Positions 23,989-36,415 of a stretch of 64,000 bases of DNA are shown here, one piece after another. The stretch is taken from positions 34,079,501-34,143,500 of the forward strand of contig CM049395.1 of the NCBI GenBank assembly GCA_026929865.2, written 5' to 3'. Position 1 is the stretch's first letter, and each line of letters starts with the position of its first letter. The translations under genes were made by a program, and so were the position numbers. The notes under the pieces were generated by a model. It was not told the DNA's origin. It saw only the letters and a program-made list of their open reading frames with translations, and made no database searches. The stretch comes from Hyperoplus lanceolatus. Its lineage: Eukaryota > Chordata > Actinopteri > Uranoscopiformes > Ammodytidae.

Positions 23989-24948
23989 AGCTCCCATATT
24001 GTGCAAATGCCCTTTTCCGATGTTTTTGAACATAATTATGGGTCTACGGTGTGCCTACGGACTGCTAAAGTATCAAAAAAAGAAAACTCTCTCCTCTCCT
24101 CACTCTCCCCTTTTCTGAAACCCTCCACCTCTCCCCCCAATATACTTCAGTCAGAATTCTCCCTGTTTCTGACGTCAAAAACTGGAAAGAAGAAGCTTCC
24201 ACTGTGCAGTCCACCCCCCTATTTCTTATTGGTCCACGGCCCCACGATCCTCTGGAAAAATATTCCTTCACCCCCTTGTTGTTTGCTTGTTGCTAAGCGA
24301 CAAGATGCCTGTCGTAGCCTACGGCAAAGCATGATGAATGTTGCATAATCCAATAATTTATCTTAACCACAGCAGCCTCGTTTTTAATAACACAACGGAT
24401 AGGAAGCTACTTGTGCTTTTTTTCAAACGGTAAAACTGAAAGAAATGTTTTTATTGGCATTTTTGCCTGACTGTATAGCGTGTATAGCTATTAGCTTTGG
24501 GACAAGCATCGATCGTTTGCTCATTATAACCCATTTAGATTCCTCACAGCAGTCTGACAATGCCTCGTTTTTAGCAAGACAAAGCATTGGAAGGTAGTAG
24601 TGTAGTCAAACTTTAAAAATTAATTTTTTCACTGATTTTAGTGATATTTTTAGCAGCTAGCTCCCGAGCTAGCTTTGCAGTAGCCACAGGCATGGCAAAG
24701 ACGTCATCATTGTTTACAAACAGACAGAGGGCGAGGGGCGGGGGGAGCTCACAGATTGTATATTTACGAGGGGAGCTGCAGGTCGGTTTTAAAAATAGGC
24801 CATCGTGAGATTAGCTGAATAGAGGCATACTACAATAAATGATCTGAAAGTTTTTTTCAGTAAACAATTAAAGAAAAACGTATTAGGGATCACTAAGACC
24901 ACATAATATGGTGTATAATAGAACAGAAAAGTGTATAATATGGGAGCT
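23989..24948. mobile_element. TTAA-type non-autonomous DNA transposon
   Basis: Perfect TTAA on both sides (23985-23988, 24949-24952) and inverted ends AGCTCCCATATT / AATATGGGAGCT. It is 960 bp with no transposase frame; the 115-codon ORF at its left is compositionally biased and unsupported. It has an internal GC-rich part around 24720-24760. Confidence 0.8.
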
Positions 24949-24952
24949 TTAA

Positions 24953-25560
24953 CACGTTTCGTGTACCTCCCTGTACCCCATGGTAATTACAGTGTGTTAA
25001 TTTCCCCAATTTATTTAATTCATCAAAGGCTAAAACCAATTATGCAACATTATTACCAGGACATGGGGTTTAGCAGCTATTTTGCAGCTCAAAGTGGTAA
25101 TGACTTATTCAAGTCAGCCATTTGTTTTTTGTGTTGTGTCATTAGAAGTTTAACTGTGAAAGACACTTCGTTTAGGTCCTGTTCGATTTCATTTGTCAAA
25201 AAACTTAGTTTAAAAGTTTAAAATACTTTTTTTTACCAAACGTGGATTTTTTTTGCTACAAGACATGTGGAGTGACAGTCAGTTAGAACAACTGTTAGCA
25301 AAAGCCTATGAGGATGTACTTCGCACGTGGGATCTGCGTCCTCTCACCTGCACCTGCTCTGAATCTTTCCTGATTGATTCATGGTCACGTGAGTAACTAG
25401 AATAACAGCATCAACAATTGTAGGAAATCCAAGCGCTTACTAAATAGTGGACACTTTGAATGGTTTATTTGCATTTGTGACTTTAAATGTAATTGTTTTG
25501 GATTAGTGACATTAGTATAGCCAATATACAGATATTATGTTTGAAATATAAGGTTTCACC
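24953..25560. other. non-coding, with one weak exon-like ORF
   Basis: Mostly AT-rich. At 25265-25388 (+) an ATG opens MWSDSQLEQLLAKAYEDVLR and runs to a GTGAGT donor. It could be an exon of a decayed gene or element, but no partner exon is convincing, so no CDS is called. Confidence 0.3.
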
Positions 25561-25568
25561 CTTACCTG

Positions 25569-26311
25569 TAGGGCTGGGTATTGTCAAGAATCTCACGATT
25601 CGATTCGATTTCGATTCATTAAGTCAGGATTCGATTCGATTTCGATTTCGATACGATATTGATTGAAATGCTTCGATATCGATTCAGTATCAAGTAGGAA
25701 TACACAAGAAAGAGTAAAATAATTAAAATCTAATTTAAATAATTATCTATTTAATTGTATGCCTTGTGAACAAACAGCCATGGTATACCATGGCTGTTTG
25801 TTCACAAGGCATAACTCTCTCCTCTTGGAAATTGTAACATAACATCAGCACAATTGACAGTGCTGTATTAAATGTAATGTATTTAAATCATGTATAGTAT
25901 TTCTTTCTTTCTCACATGACATCTTTGAACAATAATAACACATAAGAACCAGGTGCCTTCATTTCTGGTAACAAATAAAACATTAGCACAATACCAGTAT
26001 AAGGTGAAAAAAAAAAGTGAAAAAAGTGCTGTATTGGAATTCAGCTCTCATACAAAAACGTAAACAGACACAAAGCCAGTGCAGGTCTTATGGGTTTGCT
26101 GCTCTCTGCCCTTTTGTCGCCACTTTTAACAACTCACACTTGTGTGGTGTGCATGCGCAGTGGCGCAGGAAATACTAATATTAAATACTAGTTAAAAAAA
26201 AAATAATAATTTCTTTTTAATGAATCGATTATTAACTTTTATGAATCGATTCGGAATCGTTCGAGAGAGAATCGCAATACATCGGAGAATCGATATTTTT
26301 ACCCACCCCTA
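25569..26311. mobile_element. non-autonomous hAT element with perfect 8-bp target duplication
   Basis: The element starts TAGGGCTGGGTATTG and ends CCCACCCCTA. CTTACCTG flanks it on both sides (25561-25568 and 26312-26319), a perfect 8-bp duplication. The subterminal regions are made of repeated ATTCGATT and ATCGATT motifs, likely binding sites for the transposase that moves it. It is 743 bp with no coding sequence. The perfect duplication suggests a fairly recent insertion. Confidence 0.88.
25759..25812. repeat. 54-bp perfect palindrome
   Basis: Two 27-bp arms with no spacer. The left arm begins ATGCCTTGTGAACAAACAGC and the centre is CCATGGTATACCATGG. The sequence equals its own reverse complement throughout. 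It lies inside the hAT element. Confidence 0.95.
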
Positions 26312-26319
26312 CTTACCTG

Positions 26320-29295
26320 AGTAGCTGAGTTTATATGGACAATATTTCTTTAAACCAAATCTATTCATTCGATTTGAAAATTCCCACTTATCTATACAGT
26401 GGATCAGATGTGTGTTTAAATGCCTAAAGTGTTTATTTTTCAAAATGGACGGCACATCACATCCCGAGAACGAAAATCGCACATTTGTCCTTCTTTGTAT
26501 TTTGAAAACAATCGTAGCAGCTCATACACAAGAAGCTCTTCACAGTTCATCAAGAAGGGTATAGGCCAACACTTGGTGCTACTCCCTCCACCAAAGAACA
26601 GGAGCCAGTTGATGAAAATAGGAAGCAAAGACTGGTAGAAGAGAGTTGTCCTAACAAAGCTGAGTGATCAAGATTGAAAGCAAAATGTCCGAAAGACACG
26701 CCGGTCATTCATGAAATCATGCAAGTAAATGGAGATGTACAAGTCCCCCGAGGGGAAGTGACCGTAAGTGCTCCAATTCTCTTAGCATGTGTATCGCAAT
26801 CCCACTCTACTGATTAGGGAGCAACACAGAATACAGAGTGGTTTCAAATCAATTTGGCATCCACAAGAGCAAGGTAAAAAAATGTGGATAATTGTTTTGC
26901 AAAGGAGTGGTGAACCGGCCAATTAAACAACTGATCCTGGTAAGGAGGTATTGGAGATTGACAGACAGTTCAAAGAAGTGCATCACTTTCCCCCGGATTA
27001 TAAAATGGATTGCCCGTTCCAATCCTTCTTCCATCAACCAGATACTAAGACTTTTGTGAACTGTGAAGGATGGCCATCGTATGTGCTACAGGCTGTAGTC
27101 GACGTCAAATGCTGGTAAGACATATCCTCTATCGATAAGACTATGTTAGCTAAGCTATTAAACTATATTATTTATCAATCTGTTTTAAAAGTAGAAGCTT
27201 TTGTAAAGTCATATGATTTGCTGTATGACTACATACTGCAGTCCATAATGAGACATTTGTGTCTGAAATATCAGTTTTAAAATGCCACTAGTGCCCACAA
27301 TGGTTTTGGCTAATGAAGGGGATACAATCGTTGTATAGTTGTTGTCCACTACTGTATACATATTTTTTTGTTAACTTAAGGTTAAACCTGAGAAGTTTTT
27401 AAAATGAATATGTTTAGCACATTTTATATATTAAATAAATGAAAGGTAGAACCCACAGTAATTATGTTATGTTCTCATTCTCCCTTTTTTATAGTGTATA
27501 AGTCTCACGCTTTGGCCGTGAGACACACGCATATCAACCAGTTCACACGCTCACACGCCACACCTCCAATTTCTCACGCAGAGAAATGAATCCCTGTAAT
27601 ATATATATTTTTTTGGTACTTTTACTTTGAAAGTCTTATTTTGAAAAGCTAAACGGACTGAGTTCCGTGACATCCTCTTTCTGCCATGCTTTCTGCACGC
27701 GCGGTTTCTTTATAGGTCCATGGCCGTGTGCAGCCCGTAGCCGCAGCAGCCACTTGGCAAACCACCACGGCCACGCCCCCCTGCGTTACACTACAAAACT
27801 AATAAAAGACCACCGCCTCCCAGTCCCGCACTTTGTTCAAATTATATGGAAAATCAATGACAACAAGGACGCCAGTATTAAATGAACAAAGAGGTAAGAA
27901 CACCTTAATTCAAATCAGTCACTTCACTTGATATATTCAAGCTTGTTTTGCATTATGTTATTGGGCTGGTTGACACACCAACACATTTTTGTTCTAAAAT
28001 GTTGTCAACATTAATTGAATGAATGTATTGAGTAACTAAGCTTAGAGGTTACTGTGGGAAAAATATGTTCTGAGAAGACATCAAGTGTCATAGATTTAAT
28101 ATAATAATGGTTCATTGAAATTGGATAATTGGATAACCCATACAATGTTGAATACATATAGAATAATTACCTTTATTACAGTTTAACCAAATGTTTTAAC
28201 AATAGGCTACAGGAGATATTTGAAAGCACTACACATGCATTGTAGGCTATTCAATTAAATTTGTGTCAGCGAAACCGTGAATGTTCTCTTTTACTTTACA
28301 TAAAAATGAATGCAGAAAAGGCACACATGGCTTCATAAAAATTCACCAGAATGCAGGAAATTAAGTGTTTTAATGCTCAAAATTTTCTGGGGGGGAACCC
28401 CATACCCCCACTTACAATATGTCCACACCCAATGTTTAATTAAAACCTGTCCTACGACTTTGCAATTCATGAATTTGTTTATTTTAATAAGATTTTTGAT
28501 GTTTTATCACATTTTCCAATTGTCTTTTATTTCTGATTTATTATGAACAATATGTAAACTTGCAGGACACTAGCAAAAATGAAAGAGGTGGGAAAGAGGA
28601 CACGGTTTTGGGTCCCTCGGCCAAAAAATCTCACTCCAAACCTTTGGTGAAACTTGGCAGCCCTGGTAAGATATTGAAGGAGAGGACATCAATCATCAAA
28701 TTGATGGTGACCCTGTATACCCCCTCCTTGATTGGCTGAGAAAAGGCTTCATCAATTCCCCTCACTTGACCCTGGACCAGGAATAATCTAATGTGTACCT
28801 CAACTTTTTTTTAAGCTAGTAAAATATGCCCTAATGGAAAATAAACTTCTTTTTGAAGAACTACAACAACATTTTAAGCAGGACTCAGTGGTTTGTCCCT
28901 GAAAAAACATAATTATATAAAATTTGAACAAAGCATATTCGACCTATCCATCAAACGTCTCTCTTCTTGCTGACCGCACTGGTTTTTGATCTTATCCAAT
29001 ATCTTTTTGAGACATGAAGTCATTACAATTCATCTCTACTGCCCTGTTTTTGCAATGTATCAGCAGTTTTCCACTGCCAACACCTGCTCTCCTTAAAATG
29101 TCTTTTAACACACTAATTTAATGTCAAGGAGACTATGGTCAAGAGATGTTCAGGGTCAATCACCATTAAACATATTGCAACACAGAAGATCCCGCTTTCT
29201 TTTGTGATTTTACAAGTTTTACCTGGACAGAATCCCCATTAGCTCTTATTTAAATGAGCATGCCATATGCTGCCACTAGTGGCATGTCTGACATT
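26320..29295. other. intergenic DNA, no gene supported
   Basis: No convincing exons or complete elements. A small stem, GTCTCACG ... CGTGAGAC at 27502-27524, sits in a GC-richer patch followed by repeated CACACGC-type words. ORFs at 26420 and 27667 are short and featureless. Confidence 0.4.
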
Positions 29296-29885
29296 GGGTG
29301 AATCTCAATACAGGGGTTGCGGTCTACGAAGGCTGCATTTGAAGACCGATTGCGTCATAGCGGCGCGCAAAGGTTGTTCCATTTGCAAGGCTCCTCATAT
29401 GCGGCCGAGAAATGCAGCCTTCGTTTCACGGTTTTGAAGGCTGCATCAGATGTATCCTTCGCGACCCAACATATCCCAAGATTCATTGCCTTTTTTTCAG
29501 AGATGGCATAAAATAAAATAAAAAATAACAAAACAGCAACATGTTGCTCCATCTTCTTAACTTTTATCTTCCTTTCTTTTTTTCTTGTACTTTTTTTTCT
29601 TTTCGTCTGGTAGGCAACTTCTTTTTCTTTTTTCCTCCGTTGACAAGGCTGTTTCCGTTGGCAGCAATCAAGGTTGCTAGGCATCACAGGAGCGGCGAGT
29701 CGTCACGCAAGGTAACAGCTTGTTACACAAACCGGAAATGCTCATAAACGGAGACCGTCCCGTTTAACAACGCTCGTTCGGCCCTGGTTCGGCCTTCGAA
29801 TAGGCCTTCATAGGCTATAGCCTTCATAGACCGCGAGACCGCGTCCTTCCAAGGACGTGGTCTCTGTAATGGGATACTGCTCCAG
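29296..29885. mobile_element. probable decayed MITE
   Basis: A GC-richer island begins TCTCAATACAG and ends, in reverse complement, ATCCCATTACAG. Inside, the word GAAGGCTGCA recurs near 29328 and 29438, with GAAGGCTATAGCC on the other strand near 29820. Only imperfect inverted similarity and no clear target duplication are visible, so borders and class are uncertain. Confidence 0.35.
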
Positions 29886-32731
29886 TGTATTGGAATAAAC
29901 CAAATAATAAGCATTTTGATTCTTGATAAATGCCAAGTATCATTCTTTGAAAGTTATAGTGTAAAATAAACCCTACAATATATTTTGTTTTTATTGTCTG
30001 CTTAACAAATAAATAAATGTATACTTGTCAACAAAGTGAAACTATAAGTGTATGTACTTGGTTGAGTGAAATACACGTGTGTTTTCTGGTCAATAGTTAA
30101 TCAGTGACAAAGCAACTGCTGCCCTCAATGCTTCCACCTTCATCGCTTCACACTTTAAATACATTTGACTTACAGCTGAATTACCTTTACCTCATTATTT
30201 GAAAAATATATGAAATACATTTTAAAAAATTATTTTTAATATTTAATTTGCTCCATTTCTGTGCCTATGGACAACAATTAGGAAGAGACTATATAGTCAT
30301 TTACTTACACACTAGATTAAAGTTGCTCAAACTTTATTTGCATGAATAAGGGAATGATTTCTTAATTGGAGATCCAGGACCATTGGAGAGAAGGGCTTGA
30401 CTAGTAAAGCTATTGGTGAGGCTGATATTCAGCACATATTTACCTACTGCAGATATATTGGTATATGTGCTGGCCGATAAGTAGCATAATAATTTTAAAT
30501 AGAAATTCCAGGGTCATAATGTTATAATGTCAACTGTATCTAGTTAAATTATTGGTCAGGGGTTTGCAAAGATTTCCATCTTGTAAAACATTTTGTGTAT
30601 GTAGGCTACATATATTGAGACATTGTCACATCAGAAAGCCACCTGAGCCAAACCAGAGCATTTATGATCAGCCTGAGTGCCCCTCAGGTCTACGAAATGT
30701 CCATGCTGTCATTCCAAAGACATTTCTGGTGGGCTAAAGATGAATGGTTAAGGCTCAAAAGTCCAAACCTAGAGTACCTGTATGCGTCGGTACTCCAGAG
30801 TACCTGTCTGGTTTGTACATTTAGGCAAAAATGACCCTTATATGCCTCAACCATTCATCTTTACATTTGACCGTTTGCACTTGTACATGAGTGTAGATGA
30901 GAGTTCCAGTTCAAATATCATAGCTAAATTCATCTCATCACGGGCAGCAATAGGCAAAATGGGATAAGAATGATTAACAAACAAAACAACCCTTGTCTTC
31001 TTTTTATTTTTTTTGTCATTTTCTTTTTTTAAACTCATTTAATGATTAATGATTTTGTAATTTTTTTTCCCCATACAGACAAAAAAAGACAGAACAAGTA
31101 GACTCATACAATACACACACAACACAACCACACAACACACAAGTGTACCCTCTGCAATCTTACACCTGTTACATAAAGGTGAAAGATTTGGGAAAAAGTT
31201 ATGCAGTTTAACCTTGGAATAGTGCAGTCTGAGTGTGACCTTAAATTGAATTAACTTAAGCCTCGAGTTTACAACCCTTCTCTTCTAATAAAAGACAAAC
31301 TAAAAAGCCTTTTAATTGCCGTTGTTTTACAATTACACTACCTACATGCATTTCAGGATATCAGTAAGAAAGGCCTGGTATTCTGGGGAAAAACAAGTTT
31401 TGGTCTTAATAAATTATTCGACAACAATGATGAGCATGTTTCAAAATGAATGCAAATGGTTGCTGTCACAACATGCAGTTTCCTTTTCAAATGGACTATA
31501 AGAATGGTTTGAAGGTGACTCAAAGTACTTCCACAGGGACACTAAGTAGGCGATTATCAGCCTCATTTAGAAACCAAGGAATAGCAACATCATTGACAAG
31601 TTTCTGGCACAGCTCATACTGTATCAAATAACTTTATTCAAGGTTTTATTGCCTCACAGCACACAATTACCTTAATCTATCTGCCCAGGCTGATAGGGTT
31701 TTTGATCAATACCAATGAGATGAATTAAATATGGCTTACAAAACAAACTTTCCGGTCTTTACACTGTTTTGGAACCCAAAGTAAACTCTCCAACCTCTGA
31801 AGTGTGACACCATTATTTCCTACTTTCTCTTTGATGGCATAGAGATGGAATATGTCGCTAAAGGCCAGTTACTATTTTTTGAGGACATTTTCGTTTTAAA
31901 GACAACAAATATGACAGAGCCAGACTGCAAACTAATTTAAATTTTTTCTTCTTCAAATTGCGTATTGTAACAGTTCAAAAGTTGAAACCCGATGCTATGG
32001 GTTTAATATGTTTTAAACCAATAATCCTTTATTAAAAAAAGCTGTCCAATAATTTACTGTTAACTGGTGAATTTGCTCTAGACAAAGCAGTTTTATTATT
32101 ACACTATTTACATTACAACATGTACCCGACAACTTAATTTGTACCTAAAGCTCTTTAAATAGTCAGCCTTAAATTTGACACACTAAAGTATAGGGTACCA
32201 TAAAATGCATTCATTATTTCATATATACAGAAATACAAACCGCTAGATCTTGTTCTGCTGGCCAAGGCAGAAAGGCTACCAACGCTCCAGTCCTCTGTAA
32301 AAATGTTCAACAATCAGGGCCTCGGTTAGAGCTTTCAGAATATTTATAATAAACAACTGGGCACCATTAAAGTTTGGATGAACACAATGTCTGACTAATA
32401 GCACTCCTCTTCAACAGACTGCAGCTACAACACCACTTTTTGAATAATTTACTAATAACGTGTTTAGGCCTTTGTTGAAAATTGCACACCTTTATCTCAG
32501 AGGCTGTGAGAATGCTTATTAAGCCCCCCAGACACTTCCAACTCTCGTTAATGCCAATGCCATAAAAATACATCCTATAGTGTCTATGTCTCTGGGTAGC
32601 CTTCACTTGCCCTATGCACAGCAAAACACTGAAATGGTCTAATATAATGCATCTTCCTCCTCTCTCAAGCCAGTTAGCACAAAAAGCAAATTATACTTTA
32701 GATAAATGCCACTGAACAGCTGGGATTAAGC
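29886..32731. other. intergenic DNA with one separated inverted repeat
   Basis: No gene recognised. TAAAGATGAATGGTTAAGGC (30735-30754) recurs inverted with one mismatch at 30844-30863, leaving an 89-bp loop, perhaps a very small foldback. Otherwise AT-rich and featureless. Confidence 0.4.
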
Positions 32732-32742
32732 TCACACACACA

Positions 32743-32798
<56 letters not shown>
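32732..32798. repeat. (CA)n microsatellite
   Basis: CA dinucleotide run with one interruption near 32750, ending in a short (TC)n. Confidence 0.97.
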
Positions 32799-32801
<3 letters not shown>

Positions 32802-33066
32802 CTCTAACTTGTATATGTCTGGTAGGGCATGGCACTACATTATTTATATAACTACAGTATGATCACAGAAACAAGGAAATATCAGTTTAATATTTCATTT
32901 GTTTAGCCAAATATGATATGAAAGTTATATGTTTTATTAAGCAGCATCCCCCTACTATTCCCCCACACTATTCCCTCTGTGTACCGTACCTACTTAACTT
33001 TGCAGCTGTGAGAAGGCAGTTTAATATTTTTGCTGATCATAAAAAGGTTATTTATTCATAAACAAA

Positions 33067-33498
33067 ATGTCTGGAAAGAAACCCGTGCTCGATACGGAAA
33101 TTAATTGTTTCCTAAAAGAGGGTAACATTTTAGCACCTGTTGGCGCCGCGCCGCATGAACCGCTCGTCGCCGGCCGCCCATTTGTGCGGCGCCACGCGAA
33201 ATACATTGACTTATTATGTAAACTCGGTGTGCAGTGTGTTCATACCTTTAAGGATAGTTTTGCTTGTATTAATAGAGTTCTGGCCACTAGGGTGCAAAAG
33301 ATTTCCAAAGCACAGTGTTCCACACTCACCCCTGACATTATTGCATTAAAGTTGTCACAGCTATCACATTACCAAATAATTACTTATGTTGGCACCCAGG
33401 AAAGCTGCAACAATCAAGAAATCATCATCAAACGTATTAGCAACTACATTGATTGTCGTATTCTTTGTATTTCAACCAAAAACACATTTCAACCATAA
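33067..33498 (+). CDS. hypothetical protein, unrecognised 143-codon ORF
   Basis: Open frame from ATG (context ACAAAATGT, a purine at -3) to TAA. The product starts MSGKKPVLDTEINCFLKEGN, has an Ala/Pro/Gly- and Arg-rich part (VGAAPHEPLVAGRPFVRRHA, about residues 25-45), then a Cys- and hydrophobic-containing part (IDLLCKLGVQCVHTF). No membrane helix, signal peptide or known catalytic motif is visible. The 5' third is unusually GC- and CpG-rich for this region and contains a 9-bp inverted repeat (33141-33149 / 33186-33194). I do not recognise the family. It could be a single-exon gene, an old retrocopy, a piece of an unidentified element, or a chance ORF; the GC shift is the main argument for it being something. 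No intron borders or promoter elements were identified. Confidence 0.3.
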   Translation: MSGKKPVLDTEINCFLKEGNILAPVGAAPHEPLVAGRPFVRRHAKYIDLLCKLGVQCVHTFKDSFACINRVLATRVQKISKAQCSTLTPDIIALKLSQLSHYQIITYVGTQESCNNQEIIIKRISNYIDCRILCISTKNTFQP

Positions 33499-33573
33499 AA
33501 ATAAGCCATCAAAATAGATTGTATTGAGCTGAGGGAAATGTCAAATGCATATTTTTTTATGCCATTTGACATT

Positions 33574-33641
33574 GCACTGACCGGGAATCGGACCCTGGTT
33601 TACAGTATGAGTGGTGTTACTTACTGAGCTATCCAGCTGCT
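33574..33641 (-). repeat. tRNA-like sequence (tRNA pseudogene or SINE head)
   Basis: On the minus strand TAGCTCAGTAAGTAACAC resembles an A box, and GGTCCGATTCCC matches a pol III B box 30-odd bases later, as in tRNAs. The acceptor stem pairs poorly (only the outer three pairs), so it is not a working tRNA. A 3' A-tail is not evident, leaving SINE head or tRNA pseudogene as options. Confidence 0.5.
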
Positions 33642-34541
33642 GTCCAGCTTTTATTGGGTGTATTTTCTAAAATATTACAGACAAAATAATTAATCCATTA
33701 TCCGAGAAAAGAGCCAGATCAAATCTGTTCTGCTGTTTGCGAAGATGTAGTTACACACCATGCCATGCTTCTGTAAAGTAGAGTCGTATTTAAAAATATG
33801 CAAAAGACCCTTGGATATTGTAGGCTTGCACGGCGTGGTTCCATATTTTATGATCTTAACCAAGTGAATTGGAATACAAACTTGCTCTGTGCATAATTCT
33901 TGGGATGCATATGTGTATTTCCATGATATATACTGTATGTATATATATATACAATTAAAGGAATAACACAACAAAAACAGGCAGTTACTGAAATTGTACT
34001 GTCATAGCACGTAAGGCAGACCAGAGTCAATAGCAAAGGAATTTCAATTGTACTGTAAGTGACATTTTGAGGTGTCAGCCACGTTTTATAAGTTCTTGTT
34101 TATTGTTTCAAGTTGTTTATATCTGAGCATATTTAGGTTCACTTGAGTTTATCTTTTAAATCGGTTTAAGCATGAAACCATCCTATGCTTTTTCTGATTT
34201 TTCTTTCAGTCATTTCAGTTATTCAACCAGCAAAGAAAGCATTTGTGTGACAGGCAAAAAGGAGGAGGTAGAGAATGGAGTGGAGTAAATGACCAACACA
34301 AGGGAGGAAACAGAGGGGACACAATACCAGTTGTTGATGACTCCCATCAGCTTTAGTGTGCTGTTGGATCAGAATTCACAAGAGGAAATAAACAAGGTTC
34401 TGGCCTTGTAAACACAACCTACATGGTGGTTGACTTCCCTTGACCACAAGCTGACCTTACAATAGAACAAGAAGTACAAATGTGGTCAAGGAACCTTTAA
34501 AGTGTAATGTTCCTTGACCATGTGATGTTTTGTTGACTGAT
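33642..34541. other. intergenic DNA, nothing recognised
   Basis: AT-rich with a short TA run at about 33940-33950. No gene was recognised. Confidence 0.45.
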
Positions 34542-34550
34542 GGGTGAAAT

Positions 34551-34696
34551 TAGTCATTGTTTTCAGCCGCTCCCTCTGTTCGCTGATTGGACCGCCAAAA
34601 ATCTGGCGGAGAAAACCTATTAATATACCACAGGCCCAGACTGACTACTGAAGGGGAAAGGATATTGAGCGGAATTACATAGGCGGTGCCAGGCTA
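34551..34696 (-). mobile_element. truncated MITE with perfect 9-bp target duplication
   Basis: GGGTGAAAT flanks the segment exactly on both sides (34542-34550, 34697-34705). In reverse complement it is related to the left part of the element at 41428: both have TAGCCTGGC at the end, CCGCCTATGTA, and TTCAGTAGTCAGTCTGGG. Only one canonical end is present; the other side is TAGTCATTG, corresponding to internal sequence of the longer copy. Confidence 0.75.
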
Positions 34697-34705
34697 GGGT
34701 GAAAT

Positions 34706-36413
34706 CACACTTATGTTGAAATATTGGTATTGCAGTGACTTTCACAAATAAGTAATTTTAGTTTAAACTTCAAAATCGACTGCATGTTGGTGCATTTACA
34801 AAAAAAACACGTGAGCATATTCTGAATTGGCTAAATTGTTTGATAGTGCCTTCCTCTAACTATACAGATGTAAGTTAACTGTATTGAAAGATTGTGGTCA
34901 TTGTCAAAATAAAGTACTTGGTTAAGGTTAGTGGAAACTTATGGTTTATAAAATAATGTTGACTTTTGGTAGAATTTTCTGGTTTGGAAGTCAGACACGC
35001 GTCCCTGAATCCTCAACTCCAACCTTCTCCCTTCTAGGTCCTGCTGCAGTGTAATAACATCAAGCTTCCTACATTGTTGCTTCTCAGAGACAGCAATCAT
35101 TTTTTGCCCTGCCACAAAAGGATATTTGTCAGGGGGTTAAGTTACCAATGCTGTAATTTTTCCAACCTGAACACTATTGCTACTCTGCAGACACATAGAA
35201 AAAAGCCCCATTGGAATGTATGTTGATTAGTGTTCATTGTGCTGAATTTATCCTCATTTGCTTTACGTTACTCAGCATTTACAAAACAAAGAGAATCTTG
35301 GCAGCCCATTAATTCTAGCATCCCCTTGCACTCTGCAGGATCCATATTTTTAGTTCACATATATTCCAGCTGTTCATTGTAAAATGTTTCCAATTTAAAT
35401 TGAACATTTGTTTAATGTATAACATTTATGTAAACAATGAATTACCAGCAGATGAGATTTGTAATTGTTTACTGAATCAAATGTCATGTTTGTTATGCTC
35501 TTCATGGTGTTATGTGAATAAAATAAAATGCAATATGCAATGTCTAGTACTATTCAGATTACAAACAAAATTCCAGAGTCAATATTAATATAAAAGGACA
35601 TCTATCTATAACATAATTAATCACACTGTCAACTTGTGCATCCATCTTAGTTACTGCACAAGTAATTCTTAGCAGTTTGCCTTATGATCCATTTACCAGC
35701 AAGTAGAAAAGTGACATTTTTGGATCTGGCATTGAAGTGAAAATCAGTTAATCAAATAATTTTGAGACACAGTACTTAGTCTGTCTCTGCTGACAAGAAC
35801 TTTGGAAATACGAGAATAATTGAAGTGGAAAGCCACAAACAAACAGTGTGTGTCAAAGTGATAGAGGGGTTAACCTCATATTCTTATAACAGTTCACTCT
35901 TGCTTGCTAAGCCAACATAATAGAGAAAGATAGAGAGAGAGTCTATGTCTCTTTTCACTGAGAGTGATATGACCTGTCATGTGATAAAATCAGGGATCTG
36001 GGATTAGGAATTTTTGTCTGTTTTAATCCATTGAGAAGTTATTGTAAAAAAATGTCTTAAGAACTATTGTGTTATTTATATTTAAAGAGATTTGGTGGAG
36101 GGATTTTCAGCTACTAGGTTGTTTGTGCTGAATGTGCTTTCCTCGTGATATACAGTACAGTAAATCTGAGTGCCTCAGGGAAAACTCTGGCAAAAATTAC
36201 AGATTTCCTCTGAGACTTAATGGTTGAAAGGTGCAACAAGATTAGATTTACTTTAAGTGCTACATAGTGCATTTTAAGGAAGTGTTGACACCTGTTTCAT
36301 ACTTCACTGCCGTGCAAGTGTGTAAGTACAATTGTGTATCATGAAGTAGTGATTGTCTTATCATTACTTTCTCAAAATGTTCATTTAATCATTTAAACAC
36401 TATTTGCATGAAC
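34706..36413. other. intergenic DNA, nothing recognised
   Basis: No exon, RNA gene or element ends found. Confidence 0.45.
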
Positions 36414-36415
36414 TA

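Noticed and set aside
24001..24348. 115-codon ORF
   Set aside because: It lies within a TTAA-bounded non-autonomous element, is compositionally biased (Ser/Pro/Leu) and has no recognisable motif.
25265..25388. Exon-like ORF with a GTGAGT donor
   Set aside because: A single open stretch without a convincing acceptor or partner exon; mentioned only in the region note.
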